A stretch of 64,000 nt of DNA, taken from assembly GCF_016495405.1 (NCBI RefSeq), contig NZ_CP044522.1:2046001-2110000 (forward strand). Direction: 5' to 3'. Positions 27,908-37,291 of this stretch are shown here, piece by piece. Below the pieces are notes generated by a model. It worked only from the letters and a program-made list of their open reading frames with translations, did not search any database and was not told the origin of the DNA. The stretch comes from Cobetia sp. cqz5-12. Its GTDB lineage: Bacteria; Pseudomonadota; Gammaproteobacteria; Pseudomonadales; Halomonadaceae. The position numbers and the translations under genes were made by a program. The stretch's first letter is position 1. The number at the start of each line of letters is the position of its first letter.

Positions 27908-29196
27908 GACGATTGACCGCATGGATGATGGCAGCCGCCTTGCTGGCAGTGACCAGCCTGGCAAGAGCTGACCTGACCATCGAGATTACCAAGGGCAATG
28001 ACAGCGCTACACCTATCGCCGTCGTGCCGTTCGAGAATCTGACCGGGGGGAGTCTTCCGCAGGACCTCGCACGCATCATCTCCGATGACCTGGCGCGCAG
28101 TGGCCAGTTCGACCCGATCAAACGCGATAATCTGATCGCGTTGCCGGGCACGACGCAGGACGTCTTCGTCAATGACTGGAAGCGCCTGGGGGCCAGTTAC
28201 CTCGTAGTGGGTCAGGTAAAGACGGCCAGCAATGGCGGTTATAGCATCCAGTATGAGCTGATGGATGTGCTGGGCAACAAGCGCATGCTTGGCGAAGTCA
28301 TCACCGGGAGCAATGGTGAGCTGCGCGCGCGTGGCCATTATATGAGCGATGAAATATTTGAGGAAATCACTGGAATTCGCGGTGCTTTCTCGACAAAAAT
28401 CGCATACATTACCGCCAATGGTGTTGGCGACAATATTCGTTTTGCTCTGTACGTGGCGGATTCAGATGGCCACAATAGTCAGGAGATTCTGGCGTCCGAT
28501 GAGCCGATCATGTCACCGGCATGGTCGCCGGATGGCAAGAAGCTGGCCTATGTCAGTTTTGAAGCCGAACGTCCCGCTATCTATGTGCAGGAATTGGGTA
28601 GTGGTCGTCGTGCAAAACTGACAGGTTTCCGTGGCATCAATGGTGCCCCGGCCTGGTCGCCGGATGGACGTAAACTGGCGATGGCACTGTCAAAGGATGG
28701 CCAGCCGGAAATCTATGTGATGGATATTGCCAGCCGCCAGTTCCAGCGTCTGACCAACAATCCTGCGATCGATACCGAACCGGATTGGTTGCCGGATGGC
28801 AGTGGTATGCTGTTCACTTCTGATCGTGCAGGCTCCCCACAGATCTATCGTCTTGATCTGTCCGGCGGCACGGAACGAGTGACGTATACCGGCAATTACA
28901 ACTCCCGCGGGCGCATCTCACCCGATGGAGAGAACCTGTTCATGATCAACCGCGCAGGCAACGGTTATCAGGTTGCCAAGCAAGATCTGAAGAGCGGTCG
29001 GGTTACCTCCCTGACCGATACTCAGTGGGATGAATCACCAAGTGTTGCACCGAATGGCACTATGGTGATATATGCCACTCAGCAAGGAACCCGCGGGGTC
29101 CTGGGCCAGGTGTCGGCAGACGGAAGGGCACAATTCTCCCTGCCGTCAGCACAAGGCGACGTGCGTGAACCTGCGTGGTCGCCGTTCCTGAACTAA
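27904..29196 (+). CDS. tolB: Tol-Pal system periplasmic protein TolB
   Basis: Periplasmic protein with an N-terminal signal peptide (about 1-22, ending SLARA), an alpha/beta domain ([32 protein letters not shown]) and a six-bladed beta-propeller built from repeated [16 protein letters not shown] motifs. It shuttles between Pal and TolA at the septum. The 430 residues are the family length. The central part (about 28340-28500) is locally AT-richer than its flanks, without loss of motifs. Confidence 0.96.
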   Translation: MRRLTAWMMAAALLAVTSLARADLTIEITKGNDSATPIAVVPFENLTGGSLPQDLARIISDDLARSGQFDPIKRDNLIALPGTTQDVFVNDWKRLGASYLVVGQVKTASNGGYSIQYELMDVLGNKRMLGEVITGSNGELRARGHYMSDEIFEEITGIRGAFSTKIAYITANGVGDNIRFALYVADSDGHNSQEILASDEPIMSPAWSPDGKKLAYVSFEAERPAIYVQELGSGRRAKLTGFRGINGAPAWSPDGRKLAMALSKDGQPEIYVMDIASRQFQRLTNNPAIDTEPDWLPDGSGMLFTSDRAGSPQIYRLDLSGGTERVTYTGNYNSRGRISPDGENLFMINRAGNGYQVAKQDLKSGRVTSLTDTQWDESPSVAPNGTMVIYATQQGTRGVLGQVSADGRAQFSLPSAQGDVREPAWSPFLN

Positions 29197-29266
29197 ACCA
29201 CTAGAATGCATCCGAGCCACCAAGAAAGGCTTGGCATTCGTACCCATTAGAGCAAGGAGTTTTACA

Positions 29267-29776
29267 ATGCAGTTCACCCCGTATGCAAAAGGTCTGTTGG
29301 TTGCCCTGTCCCTGAGCGTCATGGCAGGTTGTTCCAGCAGCGGCGGCGCTCAGGACGGCGACATGGATTCAGCCAACAGCGGTGCGAACACTGCCGGCAT
29401 GAACACTGGTGCCAACAGCAACGCCAACCAGATGAGCAACGCCGCCATGCCTGACGTGCGTACCATCTACTTCGCCTTCAACAAGGACACCATCCGTCCT
29501 GAGTTCGAAAGCGTCCTGATGGGTCACGCTCAGTATCTGAAAGCCAACTCCAGCGCCAATGTCGTTCTGGAAGGTCACGCTGATGAGCGCGGTACTCGTG
29601 AATACAACCTGGGTCTGGGCGAGCGTCGTGCCAAGTCTGTCGCACGCTTCCTGACTGTCCAGGGCGTGTCTCCGTCACAGATCGAGATCGTCTCCTACGG
29701 TGAAGAGCGTCCGGCTGTCCAGGGCCACGGCGAGTCTTCCTACGCCAAGAACCGTCGTGTGGTCTTCGACTACTAA
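29267..29776 (+). CDS. pal: Peptidoglycan-associated lipoprotein Pal
   Basis: Outer-membrane lipoprotein that holds the outer membrane to peptidoglycan. A lipoprotein signal peptide ends SVMAGC with Cys22 as the lipidation site. A Gly/Asn/Ser/Met-rich linker follows, then an OmpA-like domain (IYFAFNKDTIRPEFESVLMGHAQYLK, LEGHADERGTREYNLGLGERRA, VSYGEERP) whose HADERGT-NLGLGERRA residues bind diaminopimelate. It has 169 residues. The ATG at 29267 has AAGGAG upstream. The strong codon bias suggests abundant expression. Confidence 0.96.
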   Translation: MQFTPYAKGLLVALSLSVMAGCSSSGGAQDGDMDSANSGANTAGMNTGANSNANQMSNAAMPDVRTIYFAFNKDTIRPEFESVLMGHAQYLKANSSANVVLEGHADERGTREYNLGLGERRAKSVARFLTVQGVSPSQIEIVSYGEERPAVQGHGESSYAKNRRVVFDY

Positions 29777-29914
29777 GAACGGTTCATCTCCTCGGCTCCC
29801 TCAGGAGGCGCGGAGACGCTAGAAACTTGTGTTGAGCTGGCCCGGGCAAGAGGCGTGTCCTTGAACCCCGGGCTTGCTTGCGCGATACCATGATGATTCG
29901 GCGGAGCCGACAGC

Positions 29915-30700
29915 ATGAAACACAGCCTGAAAGGGTTGTTCGGTGCGGGAGCCTTGTTGCTCCCGTTGTCCGTTTTGGCCGCACCGACGGTCGAGGACCT
30001 CACTGGGCAATCAAACTCGCTCTATCAGCAGGCCAATACTCGTTTGAGTGGCGGCGGCACCCTGACCCTTCTCAATCAACTCGACGAACAGGCACAGGAA
30101 ATTGCCCGACTTCGCGGCCGGATCGATGAACTGGAATACCAGTTCAAGCGTCTGACCGAGATGTCACAGCAACGCTACCTGGATCTGGAACAGCGGGTTT
30201 CTGGCGGCGGTTCCGCCGGGGAGAACGGTCAGGTTGTCGATTCACAGGCAGCGGCGGCAGTCACTGGCGGCGCAAGTGCCGGTGGTGCAGCTAGCACCAA
30301 TGGCACCAGCAATGCCGACAGTGGTGCAGCTGCCCAGAAGGATTACGAGAATGCCTTCGCCAAGGTTCAGTCTCGCGATTTCGACGGTGCCATTGTCGCC
30401 TTTGAAGCCTTCGTGGTGGACCATGGGGATTCCAATCTCGCAGCCAATGCCCATTACTGGCTGGGTGAGCTGTACTCGGCCAAGAACCAGCTGGATGCTT
30501 CAGCCCAGGCCTTCGATACCGTGATCAGCGAATTCTCGCAATCCAACAAGGTGCCGGATGCGATGTACAAGCTGGGCCTGGTCAAGGCGCGTCAAGGCAA
30601 GGCGCAGGAAAGTCGCTCCCTGCTCGAGAAGCTGGTCCAGCAGTATCCGGACAGCAAGGCTGGCACCATGGCCAAGGACTTTCTGTCCTCCGGCGCCTGA
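29915..30700 (+). CDS. cpoB: Cell division coordinator CpoB (YbgF)
   Basis: Periplasmic protein coordinating outer-membrane constriction with septal peptidoglycan synthesis. It has a signal peptide (about 1-22, LSVLAA), an N-terminal trimerising coiled coil (about 55-95, LNQLDEQAQEIARLRGRIDELEYQFKRL), a Gly/Ser/Ala linker and a C-terminal TPR domain (DYENAFAKVQSRDFDGAIVAFEAFV onward). The 261 residues are normal. It is the last gene of the tol-pal block and is followed by a clear terminator. Confidence 0.93.
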   Translation: MKHSLKGLFGAGALLLPLSVLAAPTVEDLTGQSNSLYQQANTRLSGGGTLTLLNQLDEQAQEIARLRGRIDELEYQFKRLTEMSQQRYLDLEQRVSGGGSAGENGQVVDSQAAAAVTGGASAGGAASTNGTSNADSGAAAQKDYENAFAKVQSRDFDGAIVAFEAFVVDHGDSNLAANAHYWLGELYSAKNQLDASAQAFDTVISEFSQSNKVPDAMYKLGLVKARQGKAQESRSLLEKLVQQYPDSKAGTMAKDFLSSGA

Positions 30701-30732
30701 GTGCCCGTGGCGATTGGTCACCAGTATTCCCC

Positions 30733-30769
30733 AAAGCCCGCGCTTGGTATTCTACCAGGTGCGGGCTTT
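30733..30769 (+). terminator. Terminator of the tol-pal-cpoB block
   Basis: A 17-bp stem from AAAGCCCGC to GCGGGCTTT, with two G-T pairs and a 3-base loop, lies 33 bases after the cpoB stop. Confidence 0.88.
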
Positions 30770-30912
30770 GTGTTATGCGCTCAGTAGGTCATGCCATCGA
30801 CAGGCGGCTCTGGGGCGCTTCATTTGATTCATGTGGCAAAGCAAGTACTACCGGTGAAGAAGCAGTGACATTCATCGGCCGTTGACGACAGATCTCAGAC
30901 AGGGATATCACC

Positions 30913-31677
30913 ATGGCAGAGTGCAAGATCGACTATCAGGCCCCGGACGACATGCTGAAAGGGCGAATCATTCTGGTGACCGGGGCGGGGTCCGGCATTG
31001 GCCGTGAAGCGGCAGTCGAGTATGCGCGGCATGGGGCGACGGTGATATTGCTGGGCAGGACCATTGCCAAACTGGAAGAAGTCTACGACGAGATCGAGGC
31101 CTTGGGGGCACCACAGCCGGCCATCTATCCGCTCAACTTCGAAGGGGCCTCGCTCAAGGATTATCAGCAGATGGCTGATACCCTGAATACCGAGTTCGGT
31201 CGTCTGGATGGCCTGCTGCACAACGCGAGCCTGTTGGGAAAGATCACTCCGTTCGAACAGTATGATCCGGCGCTGTGGGAGCAGGTCATGCAGGTCAATA
31301 TCAATGGCCCCATCTGGATGGTCCAGGCATTGCTGCCGTTGCTCAAGGCGTCGAAGGATGCCTCCGTCGTGCTGACAAGCTCCAGTGTCGGGCGCAAGGG
31401 GCGTGCCTTCTGGGGCGCCTACAGTGTCTCGAAGTTCGCCACTGAAGGCTTCTCGCAGATGCTGGCGCAGGAACTGGAGAATACCAGTCAGGTGCGCGTC
31501 AATACGCTCAATCCCGGTGGGACGCGGACCCCGATGCGCAAGTCGGCGTTTCCGGCCGAAGACCCCGATACCCTGCGTACGCCCGCCGACATCATGCCGA
31601 CCTATCTATGGTTGATGGGGCCGGACAGCCGTGGTCATACCGGCGAGATGTTCGACGCCCAACCGCCGAAAGCCTGA
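30913..31677 (+). CDS. yciK: YciK-family short-chain dehydrogenase
   Basis: SDR-fold NAD(P)-dependent oxidoreductase of 254 residues. It has the cofactor motif VTGAGSGIG (23-31), the NAS-like HNASLLG, the catalytic serine in LTSSSVGRKG, and YSVSK (Tyr/Lys). The N-terminal YQAPDDMLKGRIILVTGAGSGIG reads as YciK. In Pseudomonas the same gene sits beside mupP and ubiG; here it faces them across a shared terminator. The physiological substrate is unknown. Confidence 0.88.
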   Translation: MAECKIDYQAPDDMLKGRIILVTGAGSGIGREAAVEYARHGATVILLGRTIAKLEEVYDEIEALGAPQPAIYPLNFEGASLKDYQQMADTLNTEFGRLDGLLHNASLLGKITPFEQYDPALWEQVMQVNINGPIWMVQALLPLLKASKDASVVLTSSSVGRKGRAFWGAYSVSKFATEGFSQMLAQELENTSQVRVNTLNPGGTRTPMRKSAFPAEDPDTLRTPADIMPTYLWLMGPDSRGHTGEMFDAQPPKA

Positions 31678-31761
31678 GCCATCAAAGTTGAGCCATTGTC
31701 GGCTGTCATCTCGCTGGCCGGCGAGTGACGCCGCCAGGCGGGCCAATCGCCACGCCTCACA

Positions 31762-31799
31762 ACAAGAACGCCGACGGCCATGGCCGTCGGCGTTCTTGT
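31762..31799. terminator. Bidirectional terminator between yciK and mupP
   Basis: A perfect 19-bp inverted repeat with no loop spacer (ACAAGAACGCCGACGGCCA and complement) lies between converging genes. Confidence 0.92.
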
Positions 31800-31836
31800 G
31801 TCTAACTGTTTGTGTCTAGCTGCTTGTGTCTATCTT
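31796..31836. repeat. 14-bp tandem repeat (nearly three copies)
   Basis: TTGTGTCTAACTGT, TTGTGTCTAGCTGC and TTGTGTCTATCTT follow one another. The first overlaps the arm of the yciK terminator. The block lies between genes. Confidence 0.8.
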
Positions 31837-31915
31837 CTGATGCTCATCTGCGGATCACCTGCTTGCGAGGGCCGGCTTGTGTGAGCTTCGTGCGAGCTTC
31901 GCGTGTGTCGCTCGG

Positions 31916-32602
31916 TCAGCGCAGGTCCGCTGCCCGCAGTGCGGCATTGATGACCTCTTCCGATGTGTCAAACCACACATCGGCAGGCCAGGCATCCACA
32001 TCGTCGCCCTCGCGGACATAGCCGTAGCGCACCGCGACCGCCAGCATGCCCGCTGCACGCGCCGCCTGCATGTCACGGTCATGATCCCCCAGGTACCAGC
32101 ACTCGGAGGCATTGACGCCGAGGCAGCGCGCCGCCTCCCACAGGGGCTCTGGATGCGGCTTCTTGACCGGCAGGTCATCGGCACACAGCAGGCAGCCGGG
32201 CGTGAGCTTGAGCGCGGCGATCAGCGGCTCGGCGAACTGACGGGGCTTGTTGGTCACGATGCCCCACGGCAGGCCTGCGCGTTGACAGACCTCGATAAGT
32301 GCGTCATAGCCCGGGAACAGCACACTATGAGCCGCGACATCGCGGGCATAGAATTCCAGCAGACGAGTGCGTTCGGTGGCATGCTCGGGATGATCGAGCT
32401 CATGGCCCAGGGCCAACGTCACCAGAGCGCTGCCACCATGCGAGACCTCGGCGCGAATCACGTCATAGTCCAGTGCTGGCAGAGTGTGGTGCCGACGCAG
32501 CTCATTGGTGGCGCGCGCCAGGTCCGGCGCGGTGTCCACCAGGGTGCCATCGAGATCGAAGATCAAGGCGGCGGGACGAGGTAGTGCTGCCGGCAGGCTC
32601 AC
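31916..32602 (-). CDS. mupP: HAD phosphatase, probable N-acetylmuramic acid 6-phosphate phosphatase MupP (or Gph)
   Basis: HAD-superfamily phosphatase of 228 residues with motif I DLDGTLVD (nucleophile D16, acid/base D18), motif II IVTNK, motif III lysine in VKKPHPEPL and motif IV GDHDRD. Sequence alone would allow phosphoglycolate phosphatase. Gene order (ubiG-mupP next to yciK, with mtnA beside ubiG) matches the Pseudomonas locus where this gene is MupP. MupP dephosphorylates MurNAc-6-P in the AmgK/MurU peptidoglycan recycling shortcut that bypasses fosfomycin-sensitive MurA. It starts with GTG overlapping the ubiG stop (GTGA). Confidence 0.8.
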   Translation of the reverse strand: MSLPAALPRPAALIFDLDGTLVDTAPDLARATNELRRHHTLPALDYDVIRAEVSHGGSALVTLALGHELDHPEHATERTRLLEFYARDVAAHSVLFPGYDALIEVCQRAGLPWGIVTNKPRQFAEPLIAALKLTPGCLLCADDLPVKKPHPEPLWEAARCLGVNASECWYLGDHDRDMQAARAAGMLAVAVRYGYVREGDDVDAWPADVWFDTSEEVINAALRAADLR

Positions 32603-33360
32603 GCAAGCTCTTCCTCGGTGGGACGACGAGTGTGCATCAGGTAGTTGACCGACAGGTCGGAGGAATTCAGGCGATATTTGCGCGTCAGCGGGTTGTAGGT
32701 CATGCCGGTGGAGCCTTCCATCTTGAGGCCAGCATCGCGTGTCCAGCGCCCCAGCTCGGCCGGACGGATGAACTTGCGATACTCGTGGGTGCCACGCGGC
32801 AGCATCTGCAGCACATATTCCGCGCCGAGAATCGCGAAGGCATACGCCTTGGGATTGCGGTTGATGGTCGAGAAGAACACCGTCCCCCCGGGCTTGACCA
32901 ACCGTGCGCAGGCCGCGATCACCGAGGATGGGTCCGGCACGTGCTCGAGCATTTCCAGACAGGTGACGACGTCGAACTGGCCGGCCATCTCTTCTGCGGC
33001 AGCTTCGGCGGTGGTCTGGCGGTAGTCCACCTCGACACCGGACTCCAGCTGATGCAGGCGGGCAACGGAAAGCGGCGCATCACCCATGTCGATACCCGTC
33101 ACCTGGGCGCCACGATGCGCCATGGCTTCGGAGAGAATGCCGCCGCCGCAGCCGACGTCGATCACGCGCTTGCCTGCCAGGCCAGCATGGGTGTCGATAT
33201 AGTCGACCCGCAACGGATTGATGTCATGCAGCGGCTTGAATTCACTATCACGGTCCCACCAGCGACTGGCCAATGCCGAGAACTTGGCGATCTCGCTGGC
33301 ATCGACATTGCCCAGATGGTCCTGGGGCTGGGCATCTTGCTGGGTGTCGTTATCGCTCAT
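32599..33360 (-). CDS. ubiG: Ubiquinone biosynthesis O-methyltransferase UbiG
   Basis: SAM-dependent methyltransferase catalysing both O-methylations of ubiquinone synthesis at the inner-membrane face. It has a SAM-binding motif [16 protein letters not shown] (about 66-81), [13 protein letters not shown], the [15 protein letters not shown] post-motif and [23 protein letters not shown]. The 253 residues are typical, with an extra polar N-terminus. It is translationally coupled to mupP downstream and divergent from mtnA upstream. Confidence 0.95.
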   Translation of the reverse strand: MSDNDTQQDAQPQDHLGNVDASEIAKFSALASRWWDRDSEFKPLHDINPLRVDYIDTHAGLAGKRVIDVGCGGGILSEAMAHRGAQVTGIDMGDAPLSVARLHQLESGVEVDYRQTTAEAAAEEMAGQFDVVTCLEMLEHVPDPSSVIAACARLVKPGGTVFFSTINRNPKAYAFAILGAEYVLQMLPRGTHEYRKFIRPAELGRWTRDAGLKMEGSTGMTYNPLTRKYRLNSSDLSVNYLMHTRRPTEEELA

Positions 33361-33585
33361 CTTTGCATCCTTACCGTTACGGAAGTGCTGTTCGGGAAGT
33401 GGCAGGCCTGTACAGGCACCTTACCCTCGGGCACGATTCCACCATTCTAATCCGACTACCGTCGCGGGTCAGCGTCCAGCGCAAAAAACTCATCATGACG
33501 GGCACTTGCGTTACGATGGGGCGGGGCGTCGCGCCACGCGCGATGACCAGTCGTCATTATTGTCATGTAGCAACGGGGAGTGGTC

Positions 33586-34770
33586 ATGAGCCTGGTTCCG
33601 ATTCGCTGGGTAAGCCAGCAAGAGTGTGCGTCGCGGGAAGAAGACACGGCAGGCACCCCGCCCGATGCCAGCGCTGACGTCACTCGTGATGTCACGTCTG
33701 ATGTCGCTCAGCCGGCGGTGAAGCTTGCGCTGCTCGACCAGCGTCTGCTGCCGGGTGAGACCCGCGAGGTGCTGCTCGAGGATGCACGCGGGGTCGCGAC
33801 TGCCATTACCGACATGGTCGTCCGCGGTGCACCGGCCATCGGGATCGCCGCCGCCTATGGCGTGGCGCTGGAGGCTTTCGTCATCAACCGCGAGGGCGGC
33901 GACTGGCAGTCACGCCTGGCCAGCGCCTGTGATGTGCTGGCTGCCTCGCGCCCGACAGCGGTCAACCTGTTCTGGGCGCTGGATCGCATGCGCAAGGTGA
34001 TTGCCGCACACGCCACCCGGTCGCAGGCCCCGTATGAGGCGCTGCTGAAGGAGGCCGTGCGCATTCATGAGCAGGATCTGGACGATAACCTTCGCATGGC
34101 TGAGTTTGGCGCCCAGGTGATCGCGGCCTCCCTCGCGCAAGGCGAGACGCGGTGCGAGGTCATGACCCACTGCAATACCGGCGCGCTGGCCACCGGCGGT
34201 CACGGCACGGCGTTGGGCGTGATCCGTACCGCCTACGCCCAGGGCATTGTTGGCCGCGTGCATGTCAACGAGACACGCCCCTGGTGGCAAGGTTCTCGCC
34301 TGACGGCGTGGGAGCTGGTGCAGGAGAAGATACCCGCGCGTCTGGCCGTGGAAGGAGCAGCCTCGCTGATCATGCAGCAGGGTGCCCGGACGCCGGAAGG
34401 GGTGCGCTGGTTGATCGTCGGCGCGGACCGCATCGCGGCCAACGGCGATACCGCCAACAAGATCGGTACCTTCTCGCTGGCCGTTCAGGCCCGCGCCCAC
34501 GGCATCAAGGTCATGGTGGTGGCTCCGCTGGCCACGTTCGACGGCACCCTGGCCAGTGGCGCGGACATTCCCATCGAGACGCGCGACGCCGCCGAGCTGC
34601 GCGAGGCGGGCGGACGTCAGATCGCGCCGCAGGACATCGATGTCTTCAACCCGGTCTTTGATGTCACGCCGCATGAGTATATTGATGCCATCGTCACGGA
34701 ACATGGCGTGGTAGAGTCGCCTGATAGCGACAGTGTGGGTGCGCTGCTCGGGCGCGCCATGCGCCGCTGA
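33586..34770 (+). CDS. mtnA: Methylthioribose-1-phosphate isomerase
   Basis: Converts 5-methylthioribose-1-phosphate to the ribulose form in methionine salvage. The catalytic Cys196 (MTHCNTGALATGGHGTA) and Asp281 (VGADRIAANGDTANKIGT) are present, and the C-terminal FNPVFDVTPHEYIDAIVTE is conserved. The 394 residues exceed the usual 350-360 because about 30 polar residues, including the repeat DVTRDVTSDV, are inserted near residues 14-43, splitting the N-terminal strand pair IRW-LLDQ. The ATG at 33586 has GGGGAG at good spacing; a GTG two codons earlier is less likely. It is divergent from ubiG. Confidence 0.92.
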   Translation: MSLVPIRWVSQQECASREEDTAGTPPDASADVTRDVTSDVAQPAVKLALLDQRLLPGETREVLLEDARGVATAITDMVVRGAPAIGIAAAYGVALEAFVINREGGDWQSRLASACDVLAASRPTAVNLFWALDRMRKVIAAHATRSQAPYEALLKEAVRIHEQDLDDNLRMAEFGAQVIAASLAQGETRCEVMTHCNTGALATGGHGTALGVIRTAYAQGIVGRVHVNETRPWWQGSRLTAWELVQEKIPARLAVEGAASLIMQQGARTPEGVRWLIVGADRIAANGDTANKIGTFSLAVQARAHGIKVMVVAPLATFDGTLASGADIPIETRDAAELREAGGRQIAPQDIDVFNPVFDVTPHEYIDAIVTEHGVVESPDSDSVGALLGRAMRR

Positions 34771-34840
34771 TGGCATTTCAGAGGGTGTAGCGCTTGGCAA
34801 GCCTCGGATAGTGCAGGAATTTCGCACTCCTTGATCAAAC

Positions 34841-34857
34841 TGGCATAATCTCTGCCT
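34841..34857 (+). promoter_or_regulatory. Possible sigma-54-type promoter before galU
   Basis: TGGCATAATCTCTGCCT keeps the GG-N10-GC spacing of -24/-12 promoters, matching TGGCA and TGC of the consensus. It is about 97 bases before galU. An overlapping sigma-70 promoter cannot be excluded, as TTGATC and TATGAT are nearby with poor spacing. Confidence 0.35.
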
Positions 34858-34954
34858 ATGATGAAGGATGGTCGTTGATTGTCTTCGACGGCAGTAACCC
34901 GGTAGAGGTCCTTCGACGGGCCTCACCACGACATAGACACAAGGAAGACGCTAC

Positions 34955-35839
34955 ATGATACGCAAGGCTGTTCTGCCTGTTGCCGGTCTCGGCACACGTT
35001 GCCTCCCGGCCTCCAAGGCCATCCCCAAGGAAATGATCACCATCGTCGACAAGCCGGTGATCCAATATGTGGTGGAAGAAGCGGTCGCAGCCGGTATCAA
35101 GGAAATCGTGCTGGTTACCCATTCCAGCAAGAATGCCATCGAGAACCACTTCGACAAGCACTTCGAGCTGGAAACCACCCTGGAAGCCAAGGGCAAGCTC
35201 GAGCTGCTCGAACAGCTGCGAAACATCATTCCTGATGACGTCAAGATCATCAGCGTGCGCCAGCCGGAGCCGCTGGGTCTGGGCCACGCCGTGCTTTGTG
35301 CCAAGCCGATCGTCGGTGATGAGCCGTTCATCGTCATGCTGCCGGACGTGCTGGTCGATGGCGAAGGGCTAGAGAAGAATGACCTGGCGCGCATGATGGA
35401 GGCCTATGAAGCCACCAATGCCGCCCAGATCATGGTCGAGAATGTCCCGCAGGACATGGCCTACAAGTACGGTATCGTCGCGATCGACGGTGACACGCCG
35501 GAAGCCGGCAAGTCCGCCCTGATCAATGGCATGGTCGAAAAACCGGCCCCGGGCACCGAGCCGTCGACCCTGGCGGTCATCGGCCGTTATCTGTTGCCGG
35601 GCCGTATCTTCGAGCTTCTGGAGAACACTCCGCCGGGCGCGGGTGGTGAGATCCAGCTGACCGATGCCATCGACACCCTGCGTGACGACAAGGCCGTCGC
35701 GGCCTACCGCATGGCCGGTGATACCTACGATTGCGGCCATCAGCTGGGCTATCTTGAAGCGACGCTTTCCTTTGCCAAGCGTCACCCGACCTTCGGTGAA
35801 GGCTTCCGCGAGCTGCTGACTCGCTACCAGGAGAAATAA
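34955..35839 (+). CDS. galU: UTP-glucose-1-phosphate uridylyltransferase
   Basis: Makes UDP-glucose, the precursor for exopolysaccharide, LPS and osmoprotective glycans. It has the nucleotide-binding PVAGLGTRCLPASKAIPKEM (Cys and Ser replace the common Phe and Thr), KPVIQYVVEEAVAAGI, QPEPLGLGHAVLCA and VMLPDVLVDG. The 294 residues are typical. Its stop is followed three bases later by the UDP-glucose dehydrogenase-like gene, so the pair is one operon. Confidence 0.95.
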   Translation: MIRKAVLPVAGLGTRCLPASKAIPKEMITIVDKPVIQYVVEEAVAAGIKEIVLVTHSSKNAIENHFDKHFELETTLEAKGKLELLEQLRNIIPDDVKIISVRQPEPLGLGHAVLCAKPIVGDEPFIVMLPDVLVDGEGLEKNDLARMMEAYEATNAAQIMVENVPQDMAYKYGIVAIDGDTPEAGKSALINGMVEKPAPGTEPSTLAVIGRYLLPGRIFELLENTPPGAGGEIQLTDAIDTLRDDKAVAAYRMAGDTYDCGHQLGYLEATLSFAKRHPTFGEGFRELLTRYQEK

Positions 35840-35842
35840 GCC

Positions 35843-37129
35843 ATGCAGGTGCTGGTGCACGGAAGCGAACTGGCGGCGGCAACGGCCAGCGCCGCTCTGG
35901 CGAGCGTGGGTCACCGCGTCTGGTGGTGGCCGCATGAGGACATGGACTGGGCTGCCTTGGAACGCGTCGACTGGTTGAACAGTGAGCCAGGCCTGCGCGA
36001 ACGTCTTGATCGCCACCGGGAGCGCGGCGATCTCACCCTGGTCGAGGACCTCGCGTCACTGCGGCGCATCGATATCCACTGGATCGCCGTCTCGCCGGAT
36101 CAGCGGGAAAGCGCGCTGAGCCGTGTCGAGCAGCTGGTGGCGACCCTGGATGAGCCGCTGGTGCTGGTCAACAACTCGACTTTCCCGGTGGGCACGACCG
36201 AGCGTTTCGAGGCGTTGTTGCCGCGTGACGACCAGTACGCCGTCGCCTTGCCGGACATGCTGGAAGAGGGCCGTTCACTGGCCACCTTCGAGCGTCCGGC
36301 CCGCTGGTTGCTGGGCAGCGAGGCGGAACCTGCCACCCTGCGGGTGCAGGAGCTGCTGCGTGCCTTCAATCGGCGTGAAGATGTCTTCCAGATCATGCCG
36401 CGCCGTGCCGCCGAACTGACCAAGCTCGCCATCAATGGCATGCTCGCGACGCGTATCAGCTACATGAACGAGGTGGCGGGTCTCTCCGACTCCCTGGGCG
36501 TCGATGTGGAATATGTGCGTCAGGGCATGGGCGCCGACCCGCGTATCGGCTTTGGCTATCTCTATCCGGGCTGTGGGTTCGGCGGCCCGAACTTCTCGCG
36601 TGACCTGATGCGTCTGGCCGATGTCCAGCACCAGACAGGGCGTGAATCGATGCTGCTCGAGCATGTGCTCGACATCAACGAGGCCAAGAAGGAGACGCTG
36701 TTCCGCAAGCTGTGGCAGCACTTCGATGGTGAATTGCGCGGCCGTACCGTGGCGATATGGGGCGCGGCCTTCAAGCCCGGTACCGCGCGTATCGATCATG
36801 CGCCGGTCTTGACCCTGCTCGAGGCGCTGTGGGCCCAGGGCGTGCGCGTACGCGTGCATGATCCCGCGGCCTTGTCGGCGCTGGGTGAGGCCTGTGGTGC
36901 GCATCCGTTGCTGGAGCTGGTCGATGGCAACATGTATGACGCTCTGGAGGGTGCTGATGCCCTGATGCTGGTCACCGAGTGGAAGTGCTACTGGAACCCG
37001 GACTGGCAGCGTCTGAAGCGTGAGCTGGGTGCGGGTCTGGTGCTCGATGGCCGCAACATCTTCGACCCGCGTTATGTGGCAAGCCAGGGACTGGTCTATC
37101 GCGGCATCGGCCGCCGTGCCAGCCCCTGA
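35843..37129 (+). CDS. UDP-glucose 6-dehydrogenase homologue lacking catalytic cysteine
   Basis: Full-length (428 residues) UDP-glucose/GDP-mannose dehydrogenase family protein, coupled to galU with AGGAG before the ATG. Recognisable blocks are NNSTFPVGTTERFEALL, ELTKLAINGMLATRISYMNEVA (conserved K194), GADPRIGFGYLYPGCGFGG and TVAIWGAAFKPGTARIDHAP. Key residues are changed. The active-site motif GGSCFPKD reads GGPNFSRD, so the nucleophilic Cys is Asn250. PEFLREG reads PDMLEEG. The N-terminal GxGxxG dinucleotide motif is lost (VHGSELAAATA). Normal four-electron oxidation of UDP-glucose to UDP-glucuronate is therefore unlikely. It may be a regulatory or scaffold homologue or have another activity. 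A strong terminator follows. Confidence 0.85.
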   Translation: MQVLVHGSELAAATASAALASVGHRVWWWPHEDMDWAALERVDWLNSEPGLRERLDRHRERGDLTLVEDLASLRRIDIHWIAVSPDQRESALSRVEQLVATLDEPLVLVNNSTFPVGTTERFEALLPRDDQYAVALPDMLEEGRSLATFERPARWLLGSEAEPATLRVQELLRAFNRREDVFQIMPRRAAELTKLAINGMLATRISYMNEVAGLSDSLGVDVEYVRQGMGADPRIGFGYLYPGCGFGGPNFSRDLMRLADVQHQTGRESMLLEHVLDINEAKKETLFRKLWQHFDGELRGRTVAIWGAAFKPGTARIDHAPVLTLLEALWAQGVRVRVHDPAALSALGEACGAHPLLELVDGNMYDALEGADALMLVTEWKCYWNPDWQRLKRELGAGLVLDGRNIFDPRYVASQGLVYRGIGRRASP

Positions 37130-37194
37130 CGGGCATTTTTGTGGGTCAGGCTGACGCGCTCTCTTTCAGGTTGACCCTTTCGTGCTCGGTACGT

Positions 37195-37229
37195 AAAAGC
37201 CCTCATCCGGTTCCGGATGAGGGCTTTTT
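37195..37229 (+). terminator. Terminator of the galU unit
   Basis: A stem of about 16 bp (AAAAGCCCTCATCCGG and complement) with a 2-base centre, followed by T residues, also serves the converging oxidoreductase gene. Confidence 0.92.
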
Positions 37230-37291
37230 GTCCTGGCCTCAGTTTTTACATCATGAGCGCCAGGCTATTCCTGCAGATCGCCGAGCTGTCT

